DNA from: Prevotella sp.
GTDB taxonomy: Bacteria; Bacteroidota; Bacteroidia; Bacteroidales; Bacteroidaceae
Assembly (NCBI GenBank): GCA_015060485.1
Contig: SUYI01000016.1
Coordinates: 36,174-68,741 of the forward strand
Direction of reading: 5' to 3'
Length of the DNA stretch: 32,568 nt
In this document: positions 7,396-14,947 of the stretch, piece after piece
Position numbering within the stretch: position 1 is the stretch's first letter
How the letters are laid out: each line of letters begins with the position of its first letter
Made by a program: the position numbers and the translations under genes
Notes under the pieces: model-generated
The model's database searches: none
What the model saw: the letters and a program-made list of their open reading frames with translations, nothing else
What the model was told of the DNA's origin: nothing

Positions 7396-8454
7396 ATGAA
7401 AAATAGAGTATGTATCTTTACGGGAGCTCGTCCGAATTTTGTGAAAGTGGCTCCGATTATCCGTAATATAGAGCGTACGGAGGATATTTCCTACGAATTG
7501 GTTTATGCCGGACGTGACGACGACCCTACGTTAGAGCCTTCGCTGTTCAGTGACCTGCAGATGCCTCGGCCCGATATTTTCCTGGGTGTAGATTGCGAAA
7601 ACCTGAATGAACTGACAGGTAGGGTGATGGCTGAGTTTGAACGTTATCTGGATAGTCATCCTACCGATACGGTGATTGTTGTAGACGATTTGGCCTCGAC
7701 GATGGCGGCTGCCATTGTCACCAAAAAGCATGGTCTACGACTGGCACATATCGTTGCTGGTACTCGTTCGTTCGATATCAATATGCCTAAGGAAATCAAT
7801 AGGTTAGTTATCGATGGGTTAAGTGATTTATTGTTTACGGCAGGCGTTGGCTCCAGCAGCATAGCGACCCGCGAGGGTGCCGAGATGCACAAGATTTATC
7901 TAGTGGGAAATATCCTCATGGATTCTTTGCGTTTCAACCATCAGCGATGGCGGCGTCCGGCCTGTTTGGAGGGCATTGACGAAGGGCGGTATCTGGTGTT
8001 TACTGTTAATCGCAAGGTGCTGATTTCCGATCATAAAAAAATGCAACAAATGATGGCAACTATTAGTCATACAGCAGGCGATATTCCTGTGATAGCTCCT
8101 CTTCGTGGCGAGGCCTATATGCTAGCTTCCGAGTGTTCTTCGTTCCGTGTGCTGCAATCGTTGCCGTATCTGGAATTTGGCTATTTGACATTACATGCCA
8201 TGGGTATTATCACCGATTCGGGTAATGTGGCCGAGGAGGCTACTTTCAACCATGTGCCCTGCATCACGTTGAATTCCTATACCGAACATATCGAGACTAT
8301 AAAACAAGGTACGAACGTCTTGGTAGGCGAGAATGTGGAATGCCTCCGGGAGTCTTTGTCACAGCTCGTCAAGGGCGAATGGAAGCATGGCACACTACCT
8401 GACCGTTGGGATGGACGCACCGCAGAACGTATCGTACAAACACTATTGGCATGA
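7396..8454 (+). CDS. Divergent UDP-N-acetylglucosamine 2-epimerase (WecB-like) homologue
   Basis: The 352-residue protein has the GT-B-like fold of WecB-type epimerases. GARPNFVKVAPI stands for GTRPE-IK-AP, PKEINR for PEEANR and TDSGNVAEEA for TDSGGIQEEA. Several residues needed for catalysis in E. coli WecB are changed: Glu117 aligns with Val120 (HIVAGTR), His213 with Asn205 (TVNRKVL) and the QHR motif with RDD. Asp97/98 and Glu133 remain near the expected acidic positions. The fold is clear, but UDP-GlcNAc to UDP-ManNAc epimerase activity is doubtful. It could act on another nucleotide sugar or be non-catalytic. It overlaps cbiB by 4 nt (ATGA), implying translational coupling. Confidence 0.8.
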   Translation: MKNRVCIFTGARPNFVKVAPIIRNIERTEDISYELVYAGRDDDPTLEPSLFSDLQMPRPDIFLGVDCENLNELTGRVMAEFERYLDSHPTDTVIVVDDLASTMAAAIVTKKHGLRLAHIVAGTRSFDINMPKEINRLVIDGLSDLLFTAGVGSSSIATREGAEMHKIYLVGNILMDSLRFNHQRWRRPACLEGIDEGRYLVFTVNRKVLISDHKKMQQMMATISHTAGDIPVIAPLRGEAYMLASECSSFRVLQSLPYLEFGYLTLHAMGIITDSGNVAEEATFNHVPCITLNSYTEHIETIKQGTNVLVGENVECLRESLSQLVKGEWKHGTLPDRWDGRTAERIVQTLLA

Positions 8455-9398
8455 AAGCATTTCTCGTTTTACTGATTGGCTGGCTAGGCGATCGTCTGTT
8501 AGGCGACCCCTCATGGTTACCACATCCTGTAGTGGGCTTTGGAAAAATTATTGCACTTTTCGAACGGCTGTTGAATCGTGGCCGTTGGCGCAAGTTCAAG
8601 GGTGCTGTGGTGGCTGTCCTGCTAATCGTCGCTACGTTTGTCGGCTTCTGGTACCTGTTGCGCTGGATCGATGGCCGTTCTGTCTATGTGGGTATGGCAG
8701 TAAAGGCCGTGTTCGTCTTTTATTGTCTGGCTGGTACTACTCTGATTCGCGAAGTCCGCGAAGTGTTCCGTGCGATCGACCGTTCTTTGGAGGAAGGCCG
8801 TCGTCAGGTGGCCCGAATCGTAGGCCGCGACACCTCCCAGCTGTCTGCCCAGGATGTGCGTACGGCAGCCCTTGAGACGCTGGCCGAGAATCTGAGCGAT
8901 GGTGTGGTGGCCCCCCTGTTCTGGTATGCTCTGCTGGGTGTCCCTGGCGTTATGACCTATAAGATGATCAACACCCTTGACTCGATGATAGGTTACAAAA
9001 CCGAACGCTACCGTGAGTTCGGCTGTTGGGCAGCCCACATCGACGATGTTGCTAATTACGTGCCGGCACGACTGACGGCCCTGATGATGCTGTTGGTAGC
9101 CGGAAAGCTGCGTGTCCTGCCTTTCGTTACGTGGTTCGGACGTCAGAACGCCAGTCCTAACAGCGGCTATCCCGAGGCTGCTCTCGCAGGTATTCTCGAT
9201 TGTCGTTTCGGTGGTCCTCATACGTATTTCGGCGAGTATTTCGAAAAGCCGTACATAGGTACGAAGGCCCGCGAATTGACTACTGCCGATATGGAATTGT
9301 CCGTCAGAATCAACCGTCGTGTCGAGAATCTGTCAGTTTTCATTATTCTTATTGTCCGTTTGGTGCGTTTTGCTATTCTTTACGTATTTTTTTGGTAG
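8451..9398 (+). CDS. cbiB: Adenosylcobinamide-phosphate synthase (CbiB/CobD)
   Basis: This membrane enzyme attaches the aminopropanol(-phosphate) linker to adenosylcobyric acid in cobamide biosynthesis. The 315-residue protein starts MKAFLVLLIGWLGDRLLGDP and has the family signatures HPVVGFG, TAALETLAENLSDGVVAPLFW, NTLDSMIGYKTERYREFG and NAGYPEAA-like NSGYPEAALAG. It has four or five membrane segments. The start at 8451 overlaps the stop of the upstream gene (ATGA); an earlier in-frame ATG at 8406 would add 15 unrelated residues. No other cobamide gene and no cobalamin-riboswitch-sized leader is visible nearby. The assignment is secure. Confidence 0.93.
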   Translation: MKAFLVLLIGWLGDRLLGDPSWLPHPVVGFGKIIALFERLLNRGRWRKFKGAVVAVLLIVATFVGFWYLLRWIDGRSVYVGMAVKAVFVFYCLAGTTLIREVREVFRAIDRSLEEGRRQVARIVGRDTSQLSAQDVRTAALETLAENLSDGVVAPLFWYALLGVPGVMTYKMINTLDSMIGYKTERYREFGCWAAHIDDVANYVPARLTALMMLLVAGKLRVLPFVTWFGRQNASPNSGYPEAALAGILDCRFGGPHTYFGEYFEKPYIGTKARELTTADMELSVRINRRVENLSVFIILIVRLVRFAILYVFFW

Positions 9399-9422
9399 AA
9401 TTAAAAAAAATGCGTACCTTTG
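9391..9422 (+). promoter_or_regulatory. Promoter of the ileS operon
   Basis: TTTG at 9391-9394 and TACCTTTG at 9415-9422 are separated by 20 nt, an excellent match to the Bacteroidetes consensus. It overlaps the last codons of cbiB and would give a leader of about 33 nt before the ileS ATG. Confidence 0.8.
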
Positions 9423-9462
9423 CACACCATTATAAGATAATAAGAAATTAACTGATATATTT

Positions 9463-12400
9463 ATGAGCAAGAGATTTGCCGAACACAACGGCTTGAACTT
9501 GACGCAGACGAACAACGACGTGCTGCAGATGTGGAAGGAGCAAGATATCTTTTGGCGCTCTGTGAAAGAGCGTGAAGGCTGTCCGCAATTTGTATTCTAC
9601 GAAGGTCCTCCCTCGGCTAATGGGCACCCTGGTATTCACCACGTGTTGGGTCGTGCGCTTAAAGACACTTTCAACCGCTATAAGACCATGCAGGGCTTCC
9701 AGGTGAAACGCAAGGCAGGTTGGGACACCCATGGACTGCCCGTCGAGTTGGGCGTGGAGAAGCAGCTGGGCATCACCAAGGCCGATATCGACAATAAGGA
9801 GAGCGACAAGTATATTTCTACCGAGGACTACAACAAGAAGTGTCGCGAGAACGTCATGATGTTCACTGCCGAGTGGCGTGAACTGACTGAACGTATGGGA
9901 TATTTCGTCGACCTCGACGATCCATATATCACTTACGATAACAAATATATCGAGACCCTGTGGTATCTGCTCAAGCAGTTTTACAGCAAAGGCCTGCTCT
10001 ACAAGGGCTACACTATTCAGCCCTATAGTCCAGCTGCTGGTACTGGATTGTCTTCACATGAACTGAACCAGCCCGGTTGCTATCGTGACGTGAAGGACAC
10101 TACCTGCACCGCACAGTTCAAGATGAAGAATCCGAAGCCCGAGATGGCAGAGTGGGGTACGCCTTACTTCCTTGCTTGGACGACAACGCCTTGGACATTG
10201 GCAGCCAATTCGGCACTCTGCGTAGGTCCCAAGATCGACTATGTCGCGGTTCAGACCTATAATCCGTATACTGCCGACAAGGTTACACTGGTGCTCGCCG
10301 AGGCCCGTTTGAATGCCTATCTGCCCGCCGAGGGCGCTATCACCGATGGTGGCGATATGCCTGAATACGCACGTGGCGAGAAGTTGATTCCCTATCGTAT
10401 CGTGGCTCGCTATAAGGGTACTGACCTCGTGGGCATGGAGTACGAACAACTGATGCCTGCCATCAGGCCCATGGGCAATGCCTTCAAGGTGATTCCTGGC
10501 GACTATGTCACTACCGACGATGGTGCCGGTATTGTTCACATTGCCCCCAATTTCGGTGCCGACGACGCCTTTGTAGCCAAGAAGGCAGGCATCTGTCCCA
10601 TCGTGCTCATCGACAAGAAGGGAGCTGAGCGCCCTGTGGTTGACCTTCAGGGTAAGTACTTTGTCATCGACGACCTTGACCCTGAGTTTGTCAAGAACTA
10701 CGTGAATGTCGACGAGTGGAACAAGTTCGCAGGACGTTATGTGAAGAATGCCTTCGATGAGACGCTGACTGATAAGGACGAGACGCTTGACATCTCGATA
10801 TGCATGGACCTGAAGGCTCAGAACAAGATTTTCAAGATTGAGAAACACGTCCACAACTATCCCCACTGCTGGCGAACCGATAAGCCCGTGCTCTACTATC
10901 CGCTCGACTCTTGGTTTATCAAGAGTTCGGCCTGCAAGGAACGCATGAGCGAGTTGAATACTACCATTGGCTGGCATCCCGAGTCTACAGGTACAGGCCG
11001 TTTCGGCAACTGGCTCGAGAATCTGAATGACTGGAACCTCTCGCGTTCGCGCTTCTGGGGTACACCGCTGCCCATCTGGCGCAGTGAGGACGGCGAGGAA
11101 AAGTGCATCGGAAGCCTCGAAGAACTCTACAGTGAAATCGAGAAGGCTGTCGCTGCTGGCATTATGCAGAGCAACCCGTTGAAGGATAAGGGCTTTGTTC
11201 CGGGCGACATGTCGCAGGCCAATTACGACAAGATTGACATGCACCGTCCTTATGTCGACTATATCTTGTTGGTCAGCGATAGTGGTAAACCCATGAAACG
11301 TGAGACCGATCTCATCGACGTGTGGTTCGACTCTGGCTCTATGCCTTACGCCCAGGTACATTATCCGTTCGAGAACCGCGAGCTCATCGACGAAAGGAAG
11401 GCATTCCCCGCTGATTTCATCAACGAGGGTGTCGACCAGACGCGTGGCTGGTTCTTTACGCTGCATGCCATTGCAACGATGATTTTCGACTCGGTGGCCT
11501 TCAAAAACGTCATTTCTACAGGTCTCGTGCTCGATGCCAAGGGCAACAAGATGTCAAAGCATGTGGGTAATGTCGTGAACCCCTTCGAAATGATTGACAA
11601 GTACGGCTCCGACGCTGTGCGCTTCTATATGATGACCAACAGCGAGCCTTGGGACAACCTGAAGTTCGACCCCGAAGGCGTGGCAGAAATCAGCCGAAAG
11701 TTCTTCGGTACCTTATATAATACATATTCGCTCTTTGCGATGTATGCCAACGTCGACAACTTTGACCCTGCCACACCGCAGATTCCTGTTGATCAGCGTC
11801 CTGAGTTCGACCGTTGGATTCTGTCGTGCCTGAACTCCCTAGTCAAGGGCGTTGAGGCCGAGATGGATGGCTTCGACCCCACACGTGCCGGACGACTCAT
11901 CGACAAGTTCGTCGATGAAGACCTCTCCAATTGGTATGTCCGTTTGAACAAGAAGCGCTTCTGGGGCAAGGAGATGGATGACGACAAGCTGGCAGCCTAT
12001 CAGACGCTGTATGAATGTCTGATGACCGTATCGAAGCTGCTGGCACCTTTCGCACCATTCTTTGCCGACCGCATCTACTGTGATATGGGTGGCCTGCTGG
12101 ACAGCGTACACCTCGAGAAGTTCCCCGTGGCCAACATGACCCTGGTCGACACCGACCTCGAACAGCGCATGGAGATTGCACAGCGCATTACCACCATTGT
12201 GCTCGCCCTGCGTCGTAAGGAGAGCCTGAAAGTAAAGCAACCCCTGCAGACACTGATGATACCTCCCGTGGATGACGTCCAGCGTCAGGCCATCGAAAGC
12301 GTCAAGAAAATATTTCTGCAGGAAGTGAATGTCAAGGATGTAAAATTCGTTGAAGGTCAGGGAATTCTGGTCAAGAAGGTGAAGTGTAACTTCCGCACGA

Positions 12401-12885
12401 TGGGTAAGAAATTCGGCAAATTCATGAAGGGTGTTGCCGCTCAGATGGATGGCCTCACCCAGGAGCAGATTGCCCAACTCGAGAAGGACGGCACCATCGC
12501 CATCAATGTTGAAGGTCAGGAACTCACTATTGAGGCTGCTGATGTAGACATCATCAGCGAAGATATCCCTGGATGGCTGGTAGGCAACGAAGGTAACCTC
12601 ACCGTAGCCCTTGACATTACGCTAACCGACGAACTGCGCAACGAGGGTATGGCTCGTGAGTTGGTAAACCGCATCCAAAACATCCGCAAGAAGAGCGGAC
12701 TGGAAATCACTGACCGCATCCTTGTGTATGTCGAACCCAACGAGGCTTCCACGAATGCCATCAAGGCCTTTGGTGACTATATTGCCCGTCAGGTGTTGGC
12801 CGACGAACTGAAACTCGAGGCTAATGATGGTCAGGCCGTAGAATTCGACGACTTTACATTAAACATTAAAATAACAAAAATCTAA
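9463..12885 (+). CDS. ileS: Isoleucine-tRNA ligase, IleRS2 type with swapped GIHH signature
   Basis: This 1140-residue class I synthetase charges tRNAIle. The Rossmann catalytic core carries EGPPSANGHPGIHH at about 47-60. At the HIGH position the residues are G57-I-H-H60, so the first and third residues are exchanged relative to HxGH. The KMSKS loop is KMSKH (696-700). The CP1 editing domain (about 190-410) contains TTPWTLAANSAL and GAGIVHIAPNFGADD with the conserved editing Asp pair at 367-368. An anticodon-binding domain and a long C-terminal region without a Cys4 zinc finger follow, as in eukaryote-like IleRS2. It heads an operon with its own promoter, and a DksA-like gene follows after 6 nt. 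The assignment is secure, and the altered motif suggests intrinsic mupirocin resistance. Confidence 0.97.
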   Translation: MSKRFAEHNGLNLTQTNNDVLQMWKEQDIFWRSVKEREGCPQFVFYEGPPSANGHPGIHHVLGRALKDTFNRYKTMQGFQVKRKAGWDTHGLPVELGVEKQLGITKADIDNKESDKYISTEDYNKKCRENVMMFTAEWRELTERMGYFVDLDDPYITYDNKYIETLWYLLKQFYSKGLLYKGYTIQPYSPAAGTGLSSHELNQPGCYRDVKDTTCTAQFKMKNPKPEMAEWGTPYFLAWTTTPWTLAANSALCVGPKIDYVAVQTYNPYTADKVTLVLAEARLNAYLPAEGAITDGGDMPEYARGEKLIPYRIVARYKGTDLVGMEYEQLMPAIRPMGNAFKVIPGDYVTTDDGAGIVHIAPNFGADDAFVAKKAGICPIVLIDKKGAERPVVDLQGKYFVIDDLDPEFVKNYVNVDEWNKFAGRYVKNAFDETLTDKDETLDISICMDLKAQNKIFKIEKHVHNYPHCWRTDKPVLYYPLDSWFIKSSACKERMSELNTTIGWHPESTGTGRFGNWLENLNDWNLSRSRFWGTPLPIWRSEDGEEKCIGSLEELYSEIEKAVAAGIMQSNPLKDKGFVPGDMSQANYDKIDMHRPYVDYILLVSDSGKPMKRETDLIDVWFDSGSMPYAQVHYPFENRELIDERKAFPADFINEGVDQTRGWFFTLHAIATMIFDSVAFKNVISTGLVLDAKGNKMSKHVGNVVNPFEMIDKYGSDAVRFYMMTNSEPWDNLKFDPEGVAEISRKFFGTLYNTYSLFAMYANVDNFDPATPQIPVDQRPEFDRWILSCLNSLVKGVEAEMDGFDPTRAGRLIDKFVDEDLSNWYVRLNKKRFWGKEMDDDKLAAYQTLYECLMTVSKLLAPFAPFFADRIYCDMGGLLDSVHLEKFPVANMTLVDTDLEQRMEIAQRITTIVLALRRKESLKVKQPLQTLMIPPVDDVQRQAIESVKKIFLQEVNVKDVKFVEGQGILVKKVKCNFRTMGKKFGKFMKGVAAQMDGLTQEQIAQLEKDGTIAINVEGQELTIEAADVDIISEDIPGWLVGNEGNLTVALDITLTDELRNEGMARELVNRIQNIRKKSGLEITDRILVYVEPNEASTNAIKAFGDYIARQVLADELKLEANDGQAVEFDDFTLNIKITKI

Positions 12886-12891
12886 ATTGAT

Positions 12892-13272
12892 ATGGCTGAG
12901 AAAACACGTTACACGGACGAGGAGTTAGAAGAGTTCCGTGAGATTATCAACGAGAAACTGGCTTTAGCTAAACGTGACTATGATCAGATGATGAGTGCAC
13001 TGATGAACAAGGATTCTAACGATGTCGACGATACGTCGCCTACCTACAAAGCACTGGAGGAGGGTAGTGCCACCCAGTCGAAGGAGGAACTCATCCAGAT
13101 GGCCTCGCGGCAACAGAAGTTCATCCAGGGTTTGAAAGGCGCTTTGGTACGCATCGAGAACAAGACCTACGGCATTGATCGTATCACCGGTAAACTGATT
13201 CCCAAGGAACGTCTGAAGGCTGTTCCCCATGCTACCTTGAGTGTGGAGTCGAAAATGGCTGGCAAGAAATAA
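12892..13272 (+). CDS. DksA/TraR family protein lacking all zinc-finger cysteines
   Basis: The 126-residue protein has a predicted long coiled coil (about 8-92) and the C-terminal globular signature YGIDRITGKLIPKERLKAVPHATL of the DksA/TraR family. These proteins act in the RNA polymerase secondary channel, often with ppGpp. The four zinc-binding Cys positions of E. coli DksA are here Asp96, Thr99, Ser117 and Ser120. The coiled-coil tip reads NDVDDTSPTYKA and does not clearly preserve the DxxDxA tip. The gene is 6 nt after ileS and directly abuts lspA (TAA then ATG). The family is clear; regulatory activity is inferred. Confidence 0.88.
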   Translation: MAEKTRYTDEELEEFREIINEKLALAKRDYDQMMSALMNKDSNDVDDTSPTYKALEEGSATQSKEELIQMASRQQKFIQGLKGALVRIENKTYGIDRITGKLIPKERLKAVPHATLSVESKMAGKK

Positions 13273-13926
13273 ATGAGCGTTTCGAAGACTGTCAAACGGG
13301 GCTGGCTGGCATCGTTCATCGTGGTGGCCATCTTGGTTATTGACCAGATTATCAAGATTTGGGTGAAGACCCACATGACGCTTCACGAACAGATTGAAAT
13401 CCTGTCGTGGTTCAAAATCGTGTTCATCGAGAACAATGGTATGGCCTACGGTATGGAGATAGGTTCGAAACTCGTCCTCAGCATCTTCCGCATCATTGCA
13501 GTTGCTGCCTTGGGATATTACATTGCACTACAGACACGGAAACAGGCACGTTGGGGCTACATCGTATGTCTCTCGATGGTACTGGCAGGAGCTGCGGGCA
13601 ACATCTTCGACTCGATGTTCTACGGGCTCATATTCAATGGCAGTTCTGAGCACTATGTCAGCTACTTCGTTCCCTTCGGCACGGGCTATGCGCCTTTCCT
13701 CATGGGCAAGGTCGTCGACATGTTTTACTTCCCCCTCATTGTTACCACGTGGCCCGAATGGGTCCCCTGGGTGGGTGGCGCCCCATATGTCTTCTTTTCG
13801 CCTATCTTTAACTTTGCCGATTCGGCTATCTCAGTGGGCGTCGTCCTGCTGTTGCTGTTCTATCGCAAGGAGATTGGCGACATCACAATCAAGAAGAGAA
13901 ACCCTGAGCCTGCCGATGAAACGTAG
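13273..13926 (+). CDS. lspA: Lipoprotein signal peptidase (signal peptidase II)
   Basis: This inner-membrane aspartyl protease removes signal peptides from prolipoproteins after lipidation. The 217-residue protein has four membrane helices. Its family motifs are DQIIKIWV in helix 1, FIENNGMAYG, GAAGNIFDS (about 107-114), VVDMFYF with catalytic Asp149, and FNFADSAI with catalytic Asp183. The loop between the last two motifs (about 120-178) is longer than in proteobacterial LspA, as is usual in Bacteroidetes. The start codon directly follows the dksA-like stop, and the next gene, which encodes a lipoprotein, overlaps by 11 nt. The assignment is secure. Confidence 0.96.
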   Translation: MSVSKTVKRGWLASFIVVAILVIDQIIKIWVKTHMTLHEQIEILSWFKIVFIENNGMAYGMEIGSKLVLSIFRIIAVAALGYYIALQTRKQARWGYIVCLSMVLAGAAGNIFDSMFYGLIFNGSSEHYVSYFVPFGTGYAPFLMGKVVDMFYFPLIVTTWPEWVPWVGGAPYVFFSPIFNFADSAISVGVVLLLLFYRKEIGDITIKKRNPEPADET

Positions 13927-14878
13927 CTTGTATGTCCTTATGGTAGTGTTCGCTTTTGCGACGCTGATTGGTTGCAAGCCCAGCGTGCCCAGCGATATCA
14001 TCCAGCCTGGCGACTTGGAGGACATTCTCTACGACTACCATGTGGCACAGGCTATGGCATCCGAGGACCAGAAGGGCGATTATAATTTCGAGCGCACCAA
14101 GTATTTCCTCGCCGTTCTCCAGAAACACGGCGTCACACAGGCCGATTTCGATACAGCGATGGTTTACTACTATGGCCATCTCGACCGCTTGAAGCCCATC
14201 TATTTGGAAGTCAATGAACGCCTGTCTGACGAAGCCAAGCAGTTGGGTGCCATCGTAGGGTCCATCGGCCGTTACTCCGGCTACAGCGCTACGGGCGATA
14301 CGGCCAACATTTGGCAGAATCGCACTAGCCTGATGCTTGTGCCGCGTCCTACGATGAATCGCTTCGACTTCACCGTCGATGTCGATACCACATTCTATAA
14401 GGGCGACTCGTTCATGTTCCAGTTCATGTCCGACTACATCTGGCAGTCGGGTTCCAAGGACGCAGTGGTATGCATTGTCACGAAGTATGAGGGTGACAGC
14501 ATCATCCAGACCACGAATCATGTATCAGTATCTGGCATTGCCCAAATTCACGTTCCTGCCAATCACGATAAGAAGCTCAAGCAACTGTCTGGTTTCATCT
14601 ATCTGAGCGCTGCAGGAAATGAGGAGACAACGCGCAAGATGATGTTTATCAATCAGATACAACTCATCAGATTTCATAATAAGGAAATCAACAATGAAGC
14701 AAAAACAGACAGTATTTCGTCGGATAGCATCCAACGAGGTGGTAACGCCCGAGGGGCAGATTCTCAGACTGCAGGTGGTAGAATTGACGGACGGGGTAGT
14801 CTCGAGTCTCTATCCGTTGGAGGCGGAGCAGGCCAGTACCGAGTGGTTCCGAGGCCGGATGGTGTTATTAAAAGATGA
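13916..14878 (+). CDS. DUF4296-type lipoprotein with out-of-family C-terminal tail
   Basis: The product begins MKRSLYVLMVVFAFATLIGC, a lipoprotein signal peptide with lipobox LIGC, and so is a substrate for the neighbouring LspA. Residues of about 25-115 (DIIQPGDLEDILYDYHVAQAM and following) match the DUF4296 pattern found after lspA in Bacteroidetes. The middle (to about 260) is ordinary soluble sequence. The final 60 or so residues (after NNEAKTDSISS) are unusually rich in Gly, Arg and Ser. Over 14694-14878 they are read from bases that also encode the next gene in another frame, so an ancestral stop may have been lost or the tail may be incidental. The function is unknown. It overlaps lspA by 11 nt. 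Confidence 0.8.
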   Translation: MKRSLYVLMVVFAFATLIGCKPSVPSDIIQPGDLEDILYDYHVAQAMASEDQKGDYNFERTKYFLAVLQKHGVTQADFDTAMVYYYGHLDRLKPIYLEVNERLSDEAKQLGAIVGSIGRYSGYSATGDTANIWQNRTSLMLVPRPTMNRFDFTVDVDTTFYKGDSFMFQFMSDYIWQSGSKDAVVCIVTKYEGDSIIQTTNHVSVSGIAQIHVPANHDKKLKQLSGFIYLSAAGNEETTRKMMFINQIQLIRFHNKEINNEAKTDSISSDSIQRGGNARGADSQTAGGRIDGRGSLESLSVGGGAGQYRVVPRPDGVIKR

Positions 14879-14924
14879 CGACGGCTCCGTACGTGCGTAT
14901 TACAACTACAAGCCGATAACTTAA
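14694..14924 (+). CDS. Small conserved-looking hypothetical protein (76 residues)
   Basis: This soluble protein begins MKQKQTVFRRIASNEVV. It contains VTPEGQILRLQVVELTDGVV, YPLEAEQASTEWFRGRMVLL and a C-terminal AYYNYKPIT. The alternating hydrophobic pattern and the TEWFRG segment look like a real beta-rich small protein of a type I associate with Bacteroidales genomes, where it has no assigned function. The first 185 nt overlap the 3' end of the DUF4296 gene in a different frame. The transporter gene begins 23 nt downstream. I think it is translated; its function is unknown. Confidence 0.65.
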   Translation: MKQKQTVFRRIASNEVVTPEGQILRLQVVELTDGVVSSLYPLEAEQASTEWFRGRMVLLKDDDGSVRAYYNYKPIT

Positions 14925-14947
14925 CAATAACTTAAATAGATAAGACT

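Noticed and set aside
10054..11466. Long open frame antisense to ileS (470 codons)
   Set aside because: It is fully inside a certain gene on the other strand; its product has no recognisable motifs, and the frame follows from the codon bias of ileS.
13496..13915. N-terminal extension of the DUF4296 lipoprotein through lspA
   Set aside because: The extension lies inside lspA and would bury the clear signal peptide with its lipobox; the ATG at 13916 is the sensible start.
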